This document shows positions 1-8,331 of a stretch of 18,959 nt of DNA, one piece after another. A model generated the notes under the pieces. It was not told the origin of the DNA. It did not search any database and saw only the letters and a program-made list of their open reading frames with translations. Source of the stretch: Bacteroidota bacterium. Its GTDB lineage: Bacteria; Bacteroidota; Bacteroidia; NS11-12g; UBA955. How positions within the stretch are numbered: position 1 is the stretch's first letter; the number at the start of each line of letters is the position of its first letter. The stretch is taken from NCBI GenBank assembly GCA_009918425.1, contig RGEC01000016.1, forward strand, positions 1 through 18,959, given 5' to 3'. The position numbers and the translations under genes were made by a program.

Positions 1-462
1 GATGATTCTGTAACCTGTCTATCTGATTTTTGGATTGCTGTTAATGTAAGGTGGTATAATTCCCCTCGTGAAGGTATGCCGGAGTTGGATGATTACAGAA
101 TGATATACGATTCTGTTCCCGAAAATATAAAGGACGAAACAGAATTTAACTTGAAACTACTATCAAAGGTGCCCGGGTTTTATTATGCCCTGTCTGATAA
201 ATTTAAAAATAATGGAGAAATTGTCGCTATTGTTTTAAAATTTGATGGAATGATGCTTGCACATATGCCGGAAACAATTCGTGAAAATCCTGATCTTGCA
301 TACATTGCTATTTGCCAAAACAATAAGGCAGTAGCGTTTATATCAGACAATTTAACCTATGATGTGAATTTTATTAAAAAAACCATAGATGCCAATCCCG
401 ATGTGCTGGCCTATTCAATCCCCCGCATGAGATATCTGTACAATAATCCCACAACAACATGA
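1..462 (+). CDS. DUF4116-like repeat protein, 5'-truncated by window edge
   Basis: The frame is open from base 1, with no stop before the first ATG at 76, so the gene very probably begins outside the window; the 76 ATG would otherwise give 128 residues. The visible 153 residues hold at least three tandem units of about 25 residues. Each carries a hydrophobic helix and a conserved turn, seen as KFDGMMLA, QNNKAVAF and ANPDVLAY, followed by an Asn/Pro/Asp-rich linker. This pattern resembles DUF4116, a repeat domain of unknown function found in multi-repeat proteins of bacteria and protists. No catalytic motif is visible. By hand count the gene is AT-rich (about 36% GC over 61-420) compared with 42-48% in lines sampled downstream, so it may be an accessory or transferred gene. 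It ends 25 bp before the stop of the convergent glycosyltransferase. The open frame is certain; the family call is moderate. Confidence 0.6.
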   Translation, partial: DDSVTCLSDFWIAVNVRWYNSPREGMPELDDYRMIYDSVPENIKDETEFNLKLLSKVPGFYYALSDKFKNNGEIVAIVLKFDGMMLAHMPETIRENPDLAYIAICQNNKAVAFISDNLTYDVNFIKKTIDANPDVLAYSIPRMRYLYNNPTTT

Positions 463-487
463 TTTGAGAATGTATGCTCATAGATTG

Positions 488-1222
488 TTAAAACATTGCC
501 CTGTAGTCCTTAGGCTGCGATGATGTATGCCAGTGGTGATACAAATCTTGGCAGCGTGAACGTAAAGGCATAACACCACTTGTATAAAATCGAAAGAACA
601 TATCCCAGTCTTCACCGCCCCAGTGTTTGAAGTTTTCGTCATACAATATTGCTTTTCCATGCCATTTTTTGTGGCCGGCAAACAAGCCTGTTCCTGCACT
701 CAGCCATTTCCATTCAGGACTTTCAGGGCCCAGCTGACTTTGACATACAGGAAACCACGCGCTGTTTGGCCTGACAAACCGACGTATCTGCTTTTCAAGG
801 TCTGCCGGCAGGGTCATGTCGGCATCACACACAAAAATCAAATCGCCGTCGGCTTGTTCTATGGCGCGGTTAAAAGATAAAGCCCGCGAGAAATCAGCAG
901 GTTCGCTCTGCCACAGCAGTAAGCCGTTCCAATTTTCCTGTAACCATAACTGAAGTTCATTGGCGTCTGCACTGCCCTGGTCATGCACCGATAAAGCAAA
1001 TGTTTTGTAGGTGTTTATGCCATTCAGGCTGTTGATGAGTCTTTTAAAACTTTCACTTCGGTCTTTCAAGCCCACACAAACCCAGATTTGTTCATCACAT
1101 TTCCCCCCTATAATTAACCCGAAAAGGCCTTTGATATCCGTAAAAATGCTTCTATAACCCAAACGCTTTCTCTGTGGGCTTTTCAGCCAAAACCAGGCGA
1201 ATCTTTTAAGGGCTCTCCACAC
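488..1222 (-). CDS. GT-A glycosyltransferase with galactosyltransferase-type C-terminus
   Basis: A predicted 244-residue sugar transferase. The N-terminal half has a nucleotide-sugar Rossmann-like fold with the metal-binding DAD motif in FVCDADMTLP (about residues 133-135). The C-terminal half carries GGEDWDMFFR (GGED from about residue 202), the acidic motif typical of the Glyco_transf_7 C-terminal/GT2 group, where the ED pair contributes to catalysis. No membrane segment is evident, so it probably acts at the cytoplasmic face. The start is uncertain. The longest frame opens at a GTG at 1300 and would overlap the ABC gene by 74 bp. I prefer the in-frame GTG at 1222, 4 bp after the ABC stop. 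No in-frame ATG exists upstream of the catalytic domain. The close spacing suggests one transcript with the exporter and a role in envelope glycan synthesis; the acceptor cannot be told. Confidence 0.8.
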   Translation of the reverse strand: MWRALKRFAWFWLKSPQRKRLGYRSIFTDIKGLFGLIIGGKCDEQIWVCVGLKDRSESFKRLINSLNGINTYKTFALSVHDQGSADANELQLWLQENWNGLLLWQSEPADFSRALSFNRAIEQADGDLIFVCDADMTLPADLEKQIRRFVRPNSAWFPVCQSQLGPESPEWKWLSAGTGLFAGHKKWHGKAILYDENFKHWGGEDWDMFFRFYTSGVMPLRSRCQDLYHHWHTSSQPKDYRAMF

Positions 1223-1226
1223 GGTT

Positions 1227-3020
1227 TTAGGGATTTTCCTGGTGATTGATAAAATCGGTGTGGTCCTGTTGCCTTTCCACCATTTTTCTGTAATAACCAC
1301 CTTCCACCCCCATCAGGTCCTCATGGCTGCCCTGTTCGATGATTTTACCTTGTTTCAATACCACAATTGTATCGGCGTGGCGTATGGTACTGAGTCGGTG
1401 CGCAATAACAATACTTGTGCGTCCTTTCATGAGGGTTTTCAGTGCTGATTGCACTTGCTGCTCACTTTCTGTATCCAGGCTGCTGGTGGCTTCATCCAGA
1501 ATCAACAGTTGCGGGTTTCTTAACATAGCCCTTGCAATGGCAATGCGCTGGCGCTGCCCGCCGCTGAGTTTAATACCGCGGTCACCCACAATGGTATCAT
1601 AACCTTCCGGGAATGTCGAAATAAAATCATGGGCATTGGCCATTTTGGCCGCTTGAATAACCGATTCTTTGTCTGCATTTGGATTGCCGTAGAGAATATT
1701 ATCATAGATACTGCCTCCAAACAACAAAATCTCCTGGGGAACCAGCGCCAGTTTTCTTCTGCATTCAAACAATCCCATTTCGGATATTGGCTTTTCACCC
1801 AATGTTATGCGTCCGGAATCGGGTTCATAAAAGCGATAAAGCAGGTTTATAATGGTACTTTTTCCTGCACCGCTTGGTCCTACAATCGCCAGGGTTTTAC
1901 CTTCCGAAACCTGAATGGAAATGTTATCCAGAACTTTGTAATCAGGCCTGCCCGGATAACCAAATGAAATGTTTTCAAAGGTTACATCTCCTTTATCCGG
2001 CAAGGGGGTGTCTTTATTATGTAATGATTCTGTGGGTTTTTCAATCAGGTCCAGCACCCGTTCAACAGCTCCCAGTGTTTTTTGAATTTGCACAAACTGT
2101 TCGGCCATGCCACCAATGCTGCCCCCAATAAATCCGGTAAAGAACATAAAACTTATAAGTTCGCCCAGTGCCATTTCGCCTGATCTCACCATTCCCAGAC
2201 CAAGAAATATAAGCCAGACAATGCTTCCAAAGAGGCAAACTATGATAAAGCTGCTGAAAGCTCCCCGCATCAGCCCCCTGTAAATGCTTTTTTTCCTAAG
2301 TTCCTCCACATCCCGTCCATAGCGGCGGATTTCATAATCTTCATTGGTAAATGCCTTTACATTCTGAATCCCGGTAAACGTTTCTTCCGCAATAACACTG
2401 TTATTTCCGGTAAGTTCCTGTACCTGCCTGCCAATTTTGCGGATAAACCGACCGAAAAACAAGGAAATAACCACTACTACAGGCACGGTGCCCAACATGT
2501 ATAAGGACAATGTATTGCTGGTAAAAAACAAATAAACTATGCCCCCCAGTATCACCATCAGCTGCCGCAAAAACATGGCCAGATTGCTGGTGAATGTATC
2601 TTGAATCTGTCCAATATCTGCGGTGAAACGGCTTAGCAAATCGCCTGTTCGGTTTTGGTGAAAGAAATCCATATTTTGCAGAAGCACAGACTTATACAAG
2701 CGGTTTCTGAGCACTGCGGTGAGGTTTTCTGCTACCCTCACATACAACCCGATGCGCAGGAACGAAAACACAGCCTGTGCCAGGAAAAGATACAGGAATG
2801 CCATGGCGCTTTCCTGCAGTTTGTTCACATCGGTATAGGCATCCACCATACGACCCAATAAATCGGGGAATAGCAGGGCCGTGCCGGCAGTTACCGCCAG
2901 AAATAGAGTTCCCACTGCCAGCATCCATCTGTCTGATGAGGGCATTAGCCTGAATAGCCTCAACGATCTGCGGATAGCATCTTTGCTTATTTTTTGTTTG
3001 GGAATATCTCTGCGCTCCAT
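1227..3020 (-). CDS. ABC exporter, fused membrane and ATPase domains (MsbA/ABCB type)
   Basis: A 597-residue half-transporter expected to work as a homodimer in the inner membrane, exporting a lipid, peptide or drug-like substrate using ATP. Residues 1-320 form the type I exporter membrane domain with about six helices (near 35-55, 71-91, 145-167, 172-190, 254-277 and 286-306). The ATPase domain shows Walker A GPSGAGKST (381-389), Q-loop Gln429, signature LSGGQ (485-489), Walker B LLILDE with D509/E510, and switch His541 (AHRLSTI). All catalytic residues are intact, so it should be active. The ATG at 3020 gives a normal family length. It is followed immediately by a glycosyltransferase, which fits export of a glycolipid or glycan precursor, but MsbA identity is not established because most Bacteroidota carry several paralogues. 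No convincing promoter was found upstream. Confidence 0.93.
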   Translation of the reverse strand: MERRDIPKQKISKDAIRRSLRLFRLMPSSDRWMLAVGTLFLAVTAGTALLFPDLLGRMVDAYTDVNKLQESAMAFLYLFLAQAVFSFLRIGLYVRVAENLTAVLRNRLYKSVLLQNMDFFHQNRTGDLLSRFTADIGQIQDTFTSNLAMFLRQLMVILGGIVYLFFTSNTLSLYMLGTVPVVVVISLFFGRFIRKIGRQVQELTGNNSVIAEETFTGIQNVKAFTNEDYEIRRYGRDVEELRKKSIYRGLMRGAFSSFIIVCLFGSIVWLIFLGLGMVRSGEMALGELISFMFFTGFIGGSIGGMAEQFVQIQKTLGAVERVLDLIEKPTESLHNKDTPLPDKGDVTFENISFGYPGRPDYKVLDNISIQVSEGKTLAIVGPSGAGKSTIINLLYRFYEPDSGRITLGEKPISEMGLFECRRKLALVPQEILLFGGSIYDNILYGNPNADKESVIQAAKMANAHDFISTFPEGYDTIVGDRGIKLSGGQRQRIAIARAMLRNPQLLILDEATSSLDTESEQQVQSALKTLMKGRTSIVIAHRLSTIRHADTIVVLKQGKIIEQGSHEDLMGVEGGYYRKMVERQQDHTDFINHQENP

Positions 3021-3055
3021 TTTTGTTCTGCAAAGTTCATCTAAATTGAGGATTA

Positions 3056-3087
3056 TTTGGAAATACGATAAAAATAGATTATATTCG
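3056..3087 (+). promoter_or_regulatory. Possible Bacteroidota promoter for comF
   Basis: TTTG at 3056-3059, a 20-bp spacer, then TATATTCG at 3080-3087, which matches the Bacteroidota -7 consensus TAnnTTTG at seven of its eight positions counting the two free ones (C instead of T near the end). The box ends only 4 bp before the comF ATG, implying a very short or absent leader. Confidence 0.4.
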
Positions 3088-3091
3088 TTGA

Positions 3092-3796
3092 ATGAGATTT
3101 GGTTCTTTGAATTATTTTTTCAGGAGCCTGCGCCGGTTATTTTATCCTAAAGTTTGTGTGCTTTGCCGGCTGGCACTAATAAGTAAAGAAAGGCAAATCT
3201 GCTCATATTGCCTTCGAAAACTGCCCAAATCACGTTGGTTAAACCCACAGGAAAATCCTGTTTACAATGTCTTTCGGGGTCGGGTTCCTGTAGGAAATGC
3301 CGGATCTTTTCTGGTGTTTCGCAGCGGAGGAATTACCCGTCAATTGCTACATGAAATAAAGTATAAAGACAATCGTGACCTGGCGGTTTTGATGGGAGAA
3401 ATGTATGCGGAAGAGCTTTTGCAAGCAGCCTTGCCTCCCATAGATTACATAATTCCGGTGCCTTTGCACCGCAGGAAACAGAAGCAGCGGGGTTATAACC
3501 AGAGCCAGGCATTTGCCGAGGGACTGGGTGTCAAACTGTCTGTTCCGGTAAGTACAGATTTATTGCAGCGAAGGGCATTTACCCAAACCCAGACCAGAAA
3601 ATCGCGTTGGGAGCGTTGGCGTAACGTAGCGGATGTTTTTGTGGTAAATAACCCTGGGGAACTTAATGGCAAAAATATTATGTTGGTAGATGATGTGGTT
3701 ACCACCGGTGCTACACTGGAAGCCTGCGTGGGGACACTGTTAAAAGCAGGCGCACAACGGGTTGATGTTCACACCATTGCGCACGCCAAAGAATAA
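3092..3796 (+). CDS. comF: ComF-family phosphoribosyltransferase-like protein
   Basis: A 234-residue protein with the full ComF architecture. The N-terminal zinc-ribbon has two Cys pairs (C22/C25 and C37/C40). A central block IPVPLH near residue 122 is followed by a basic RGYNQS stretch. The C-terminal phosphoribosyltransferase signature MLVDDVVTTGATLEAC covers about 197-212, with the paired acids D200/D201 that contact PRPP in this fold. ComF proteins support DNA uptake and recombination in naturally competent bacteria; the biochemical reaction is poorly defined. The length is normal for the family. The gene stands alone between the divergent ABC operon and the T9SS protein, with 71 bp to the ABC start. 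Many Bacteroidota carry comF without proven competence, so presence alone does not show transformability. The ATG at 3092 is the natural start, just after a TAnnTTTG-like box. Confidence 0.92.
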   Translation: MRFGSLNYFFRSLRRLFYPKVCVLCRLALISKERQICSYCLRKLPKSRWLNPQENPVYNVFRGRVPVGNAGSFLVFRSGGITRQLLHEIKYKDNRDLAVLMGEMYAEELLQAALPPIDYIIPVPLHRRKQKQRGYNQSQAFAEGLGVKLSVPVSTDLLQRRAFTQTQTRKSRWERWRNVADVFVVNNPGELNGKNIMLVDDVVTTGATLEACVGTLLKAGAQRVDVHTIAHAKE

Positions 3797-3820
3797 TATG
3801 CTGTTTTCGCCCGAGAAATC

Positions 3821-3851
3821 TTGTCAATTGGCGTGTTTTTGGGTAAATTTG
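3821..3851 (+). promoter_or_regulatory. Bacteroidota promoter upstream of the T9SS-secreted protein
   Basis: TTG at 3821-3823, a 20-bp spacer and a perfect -7 box TAAATTTG at 3844-3851, with the ATG at 3869, 17 bp beyond the box. This supports starting the gene at 3869, since the in-frame TTG at 3821 is the -33 element itself. The predicted leader is only about 10-15 nt. Confidence 0.6.
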
Positions 3852-3868
3852 CCTCTCTTCCCATTATC

Positions 3869-6800
3869 ATGAAAAAAATTACCATATTCATGCTGCTGAC
3901 AGCTGTATTGAAGTTGTCGGCTCAGTATTCCTCCACCAAAGTTCAGGGTGTTATTGTGCCTCAGTACATGGGTTCGGGAGGAACAACACGCCTTCCTGTT
4001 GTATGCAGGTTGCGTATTGTAGGACTCGATCCAAGCACCATGTATCAGTACACAACCCGCGGTATGATTGCTTCAGATCTGGGTTTGTCTACCGATTTTG
4101 CCGGTGCCGGCAATGCCATGTTGATTGATACAGCAGGATTCAAGTATAATTCTGCGGGTTCAGTTACCTGGGCAACTGCAGCAGCTATAGATACATTTTA
4201 TACTGACAAAACCGGTGCGTATGAAGGATGGTTTGGTTTTGTTTACACCGCAAACGCCACCCGATTCGTAGCCGGCAAGCATGTGTATTTTGGTATTACC
4301 GCCCGCGGTGGAACGGGCCCGACTACGCACCGCATGTATTGTTCTGATTCCGTGCGTGTTCTTTCTTTCTCAAGTACGTCCAACACGGGCGACAGTTTCT
4401 GTACGGCTATATGGGGAAAAAGTATGGCTAAAGCCCGCAATTTCGTAGCAACATATGATGATGTATTGGGTATCGACCGCCCCTTGTCGCTTACCTATGC
4501 TGAGTCAGAAGGTATAACTGTAGCCAGCAGTGCTACTTTTTATACGGATAGTGTAAATGCAAAAACCGGTAACTGGGGTGCAGTGATGCCCAATACCAAT
4601 AGCAAAGGAATTCGCAGGATTGCAAACCTGGATTTTAAAACCGGGTTTGAGGTATATGCCAATACCGATGCCGATGGTGTGTGGGGACCCAAGGCTAAAA
4701 ACACGGTTGCTCCTAAGGGTGGATTGACGGCTTTGGGTTTTGGACTGGATGATGCTGCACTCACACCACCGCTGGTGGAATTTTGGTCAAGAACTTCCAA
4801 TACCATGGAAAATGCAGGCACTACTCAGGTGTTTGTTACCCGAAAATACAGCAATGATGACAAACAAACCATAAGGCTTTATTTAGCCGGTGGGGATGCA
4901 GTTAAAAATACCGATTACACTCTTTCAGAGCCAAAGACAATCACTTTTAATCCCGGTGCACAGACATCAGATACCACCAAAATTACCTTGATAAATGACA
5001 ACATTTCGGAAAATACCGAAACCATTGTACTCCGTTTGGATCAGCCTGTAAATTGTGTGATAGGTACGGAGGTAGCCCACACTATGAGTATCAAAGATGA
5101 TGACATTCCCAATATAATATTGGGTCCAACCAAGCTGGTGGTAAAGGAGAACTCCCTGAAAGTGGGGGTAAAAATCAAAATAGACAAAGCAGTTACCACC
5201 AACAGCAAAATCCGTTTGTTTGTGAAGTATCGTGGCGACAGCACCTTAATTCCCGGTGAATTTTCGCTGGGTAGCAGTAATACCGATTCAATATTTACCA
5301 TTGGAAAAACTACAGGTGCGGATAGCATTACCATTTTCTCAAAAATTACCGACGATTTTAAAATTGACCCCAACGATACAGTAATACTCTGTGTGCGCCA
5401 GATTTCCGGCGTGGCAACACTGGCAGATTCTCTATTCACGCTCATCATGTTGGATAATGATGGTCCTGCCCAGATTCGCTTTGCCGGAACAACCCAGACG
5501 GTTTCTGAAAAAACCCCGGAGGCACTTATAAAGGTCGTACTGGCGTCCCGTTCGGATGCATCTGCTGATTTTACACTCCGTGATGTATCCGCAATTTCCA
5601 CCGCTACCGATGGCAGTGACTATACCTTTGGCTCAGCCGTGATCACCACTGTTGACGAATTTACACCGGATACCATAGTTTTCAAGGTGCCTATCATCAA
5701 CGATAATGATTTTGAACCTGCTGAAAAGGCCGTATTTGTAATTGAAAATCTCTCCAACGCGAAAATTTTGAAGCCCGATACCTTTGTGATAAACATTACG
5801 AGCGACGATTTACCCCTTTATCCGATAGCCAAGGTAAACACCCAGAAAAATGCAAACCAGACTGCCGATTCACTCAATGTTAAATGCCGCGTAACCGGCA
5901 CTGTTCTGACCGGAAACCTTAGGGCTAATCCGGGTATCAACTTTGTTATACATGACAAAACAGGGGGTATTGCAGTTTTTGCAGCTGCCAAAAATCTGGG
6001 ATATTCTCCCAAAATCGGAGATTCGGTTATGGTTCAGGGAACTGTACGGCAGTTCTGGGGAACCGTGCAGATGGATCTGCTGGACACTATCATACTTATT
6101 GCAGGAAACCGCAGCCTGCCAACTCCGGCTGTTGTGAATGATATGACAGAGTCTACAGAAAACACATTGGTTCAAGTGCGCAGAGTTAAACTTGTGGATC
6201 CGGCCGAGTGGCCTTCAACTGCGCTTAATGCAAATGGATTTAAATACGTTCGCTATCAAAATACCGACGGAACCGTAGATTCTTTGAATATAGATGCTGA
6301 AACCGAGCTGGATGGAACACCTGCACCACAGGGGTATCTGAACATTACAGGTGTTGGCCAGCAATTTGACAACACATCTCCTTTTACTGCACGCTACATG
6401 CTTACTCCAAGAAATCTGGGCGACATAGTGAAAGCCACTTTACCCAAAATAAACTTCATCAAAACTTCCGACACCATTACCGAACTGGCAGACAGTTTCC
6501 GTTTTGAACTACAGGTATTACCCACAGAAGAGAATTTTAGTTTTACCGTTGCAGCTATTGGTGGCACTGCCGTTTCACCTCAGGACTACGACTTCACAGG
6601 CCGTACCATCAATGTGTTAAAGAACAACAGCTATTTCTTTGGCAAAGCCAATATCAGTGATGATAACGTTTCTGATGGTGAACAGACTATAAAATTTGGT
6701 ATCAGAAATGTAAATGGTCCCGGTGAGGCAGGTAAAGATTCTGTGCTTACCTTGGTTATTAAGGATAATGAAGCTTCCTCCACCCGCAGTCTCGCACTGG

Positions 6801-7024
6801 GAAATATCAGAATGTTCCCCAACCCCGCTTCCGGCACAGTGTATTTCAAATCAGCTGAGGTGATGAGGCGCATTGAGGTATATGCTGTAGACGGCAGACA
6901 GGTTGAATTATACAAGCCCAATGCTACCCATGCCCAATTAAATGTAAATCTGCCTTCCGGTGTTTATGGTGTGACCATTCAGACTGAAAAAGGCATCTTC
7001 AGCGATAAGCTGATAGTAAAATAG
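3869..7024 (+). CDS. T9SS-exported multidomain protein with Calx-beta-like and OB-like domains
   Basis: A 1051-residue protein beginning MKKITIFML, with a signal peptide ending about LSAQ (residue 19). Residues 20-299 are an unassigned, probably beta-rich region. Calx-beta-like domains follow at about 300-413, 417-532 and 533-649, each ending in the typical acidic turn (IKDDD, LDND, ITSDD) after a strand pattern such as DNISENTETI. An OB-like domain spans about 650-858 (VTGTVL, INFVIHDKTGGIAVF, GDSVMVQGTV), similar to those in Bacteroidota surface proteins. A fourth Calx-beta-like domain covers about 860-971. The tail from about 974 has MFPNPASG and ends in GVYGVTIQTEKG..SDKLIVK, a classic type A T9SS sorting domain that is cleaved at the surface. 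Role: probably a secreted or surface-attached protein, possibly an adhesin or nuclease-associated binder; no catalytic domain seen. It has its own promoter and a terminator, so it looks monocistronic. Confidence 0.9.
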   Translation: MKKITIFMLLTAVLKLSAQYSSTKVQGVIVPQYMGSGGTTRLPVVCRLRIVGLDPSTMYQYTTRGMIASDLGLSTDFAGAGNAMLIDTAGFKYNSAGSVTWATAAAIDTFYTDKTGAYEGWFGFVYTANATRFVAGKHVYFGITARGGTGPTTHRMYCSDSVRVLSFSSTSNTGDSFCTAIWGKSMAKARNFVATYDDVLGIDRPLSLTYAESEGITVASSATFYTDSVNAKTGNWGAVMPNTNSKGIRRIANLDFKTGFEVYANTDADGVWGPKAKNTVAPKGGLTALGFGLDDAALTPPLVEFWSRTSNTMENAGTTQVFVTRKYSNDDKQTIRLYLAGGDAVKNTDYTLSEPKTITFNPGAQTSDTTKITLINDNISENTETIVLRLDQPVNCVIGTEVAHTMSIKDDDIPNIILGPTKLVVKENSLKVGVKIKIDKAVTTNSKIRLFVKYRGDSTLIPGEFSLGSSNTDSIFTIGKTTGADSITIFSKITDDFKIDPNDTVILCVRQISGVATLADSLFTLIMLDNDGPAQIRFAGTTQTVSEKTPEALIKVVLASRSDASADFTLRDVSAISTATDGSDYTFGSAVITTVDEFTPDTIVFKVPIINDNDFEPAEKAVFVIENLSNAKILKPDTFVINITSDDLPLYPIAKVNTQKNANQTADSLNVKCRVTGTVLTGNLRANPGINFVIHDKTGGIAVFAAAKNLGYSPKIGDSVMVQGTVRQFWGTVQMDLLDTIILIAGNRSLPTPAVVNDMTESTENTLVQVRRVKLVDPAEWPSTALNANGFKYVRYQNTDGTVDSLNIDAETELDGTPAPQGYLNITGVGQQFDNTSPFTARYMLTPRNLGDIVKATLPKINFIKTSDTITELADSFRFELQVLPTEENFSFTVAAIGGTAVSPQDYDFTGRTINVLKNNSYFFGKANISDDNVSDGEQTIKFGIRNVNGPGEAGKDSVLTLVIKDNEASSTRSLALGNIRMFPNPASGTVYFKSAEVMRRIEVYAVDGRQVELYKPNATHAQLNVNLPSGVYGVTIQTEKGIFSDKLIVK

Positions 7025-7045
7025 TTTGTTTTCTGTTTTTCAATG

Positions 7046-7070
7046 GTCATGCCGGCTTGTCCGGCATGAC
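7046..7070 (+). terminator. Hairpin terminator after the T9SS protein gene
   Basis: A perfect 10-bp stem, GTCATGCCGG paired with CCGGCATGAC, around the 5-nt loop CTTGT, followed by TGTTTTA. It lies 21 bp past the stop at 7024 and ahead of the M16 gene. The T-tract is short, so termination may be partial. The sequence is also reminiscent of dispersed palindromic repeats found in many genomes. It argues against the TTG at 7057, which lies in the hairpin loop, as a start for the next gene. Confidence 0.7.
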
Positions 7071-7095
7071 TGTTTTACAGCCTTTTACAAACACC

Positions 7096-8331
7096 ATGAA
7101 AACACCTGATTACACACTGCACACGCTCTCCTCAGGCATGCGCCTGGCTCATAAAAGGGTTGCCGGTACACGCCTGGTTCACTGCGGATTTGTAATTGGA
7201 GCAGGCAGCCGCAATGACGGTGAAAACCCCGGCCTTGCTCATTGTCTTGAGCACATGCTATTTAAGGGTACTAACCGCAGAAAAACCGTTCATGTTCTCA
7301 ATTACCTCGAAGTAGTGGGCGGTGAGATGAATGCATTTACCACTAAGGAGCTTACTGCCATTTACGCCACCGTGCAGGCTAGGCACTACGGCCGGGCAAC
7401 CGATATACTCTGTGATGTTACCTTCAACAGCAATATTCCTCAGACAGAATTAGACAAGGAAAAAAAGGTTATTGCAGATGAAATAAGCATGTATCTGGAT
7501 ACTCCGGATGAAAATATCTATGATGAATTTCAGGAGCAGGTTTTTGGAGCGCATCCTTTGGCCCATAATATTCTGGGAAGCATTGATTCACTGAAAAATA
7601 TTAGCCGCAAAGACATACTGCAGTTCACGGAAAAGCATTACACACCAGAAAACATGGTATTTGTGGTGGTTGGCAATATTTCTGCTGAAAAAGCAATCTA
7701 TTATGCAGAACGGTTTATGCCGGACTTAAGCAATAGGAACTGGGAAGCAAAACAAAACCACCATTTCAGCTACAAACCAAGTTCAGCCCTTGAAAAAACC
7801 GATTTCAGCGGTGCCTATACCATCATGGGTATACCGGCATATCCTGAAAAACACCCCAAAAGATGGCCGCTGTTGCTGTTAAACAACCTTTTGGGTGGTC
7901 CCGGCCTCAATAGCAGGCTTAACCTCGGCATACGCGAAAAATACGGCTACACATACCATGTGGAAAGCGGATATCAATCTTATCAGGATGCAGGACTCTT
8001 TCACTGCTACTTAAGTTGTGATGCCCGCTATGTTCATAAAAGCACAGCGCTGATTCAAAAGGAACTCAAAAAACTCCGCGAGGTAAAACTCGGGGTTCGA
8101 CAGCTTTCTTCGGCCAGAAAACAGTTTCAGGGGCAGATTGTGATGGCAGACGAAAACCGCAGCAGCCTATTGGTTCACATAGGAAAAGGTATTTTACGGC
8201 ATGGCCGCGCTGAAACCTTACCTGAAGTTTTACAGAGAATAGAGAAAATCACCGCTTCCGATATTTTAGAAGTGGCCAACGAGATATTGCAGGAAAACCG
8301 TTTCAGCTATCGCACATTTCTGCCTTCATGA
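7096..8331 (+). CDS. M16-family zinc peptidase (processing-peptidase-like)
   Basis: A 411-residue protein with the inverted zinc motif HCLEH at residues 49-53: H49 and H53 are metal ligands and E52 the catalytic base, with E129 in VIADEI the likely third ligand, 76 residues on as the family expects. Flanking family features are GAGSRND near 35-41, the NAFTTKE block near 79-85, and a second half containing GGPGLNSRLN and REKYGYTYH, the C-terminal substrate-binding lobe. Length fits a single-chain bacterial M16B enzyme, which usually cleaves small peptides or signal fragments. No signal peptide is visible, so it is probably cytoplasmic. I chose the ATG at 7096; the longer frame begins at a TTG inside the terminator hairpin. 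The stop overlaps the start of the next gene by four bases (ATGA), implying translational coupling. Confidence 0.93.
   Translation: MKTPDYTLHTLSSGMRLAHKRVAGTRLVHCGFVIGAGSRNDGENPGLAHCLEHMLFKGTNRRKTVHVLNYLEVVGGEMNAFTTKELTAIYATVQARHYGRATDILCDVTFNSNIPQTELDKEKKVIADEISMYLDTPDENIYDEFQEQVFGAHPLAHNILGSIDSLKNISRKDILQFTEKHYTPENMVFVVVGNISAEKAIYYAERFMPDLSNRNWEAKQNHHFSYKPSSALEKTDFSGAYTIMGIPAYPEKHPKRWPLLLLNNLLGGPGLNSRLNLGIREKYGYTYHVESGYQSYQDAGLFHCYLSCDARYVHKSTALIQKELKKLREVKLGVRQLSSARKQFQGQIVMADENRSSLLVHIGKGILRHGRAETLPEVLQRIEKITASDILEVANEILQENRFSYRTFLPS

Noticed and set aside
478..880. Short frames on both strands over the glycosyltransferase gene
   Set aside because: Shadows of the catalytic domain; no independent signal, start context or domain.
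5041..5601. 186-residue minus-strand open frame inside the T9SS protein gene
   Set aside because: It lies wholly antisense to a protein with clear domains on the plus strand, has no domain or signal I recognise, and long antisense frames are common over such genes.
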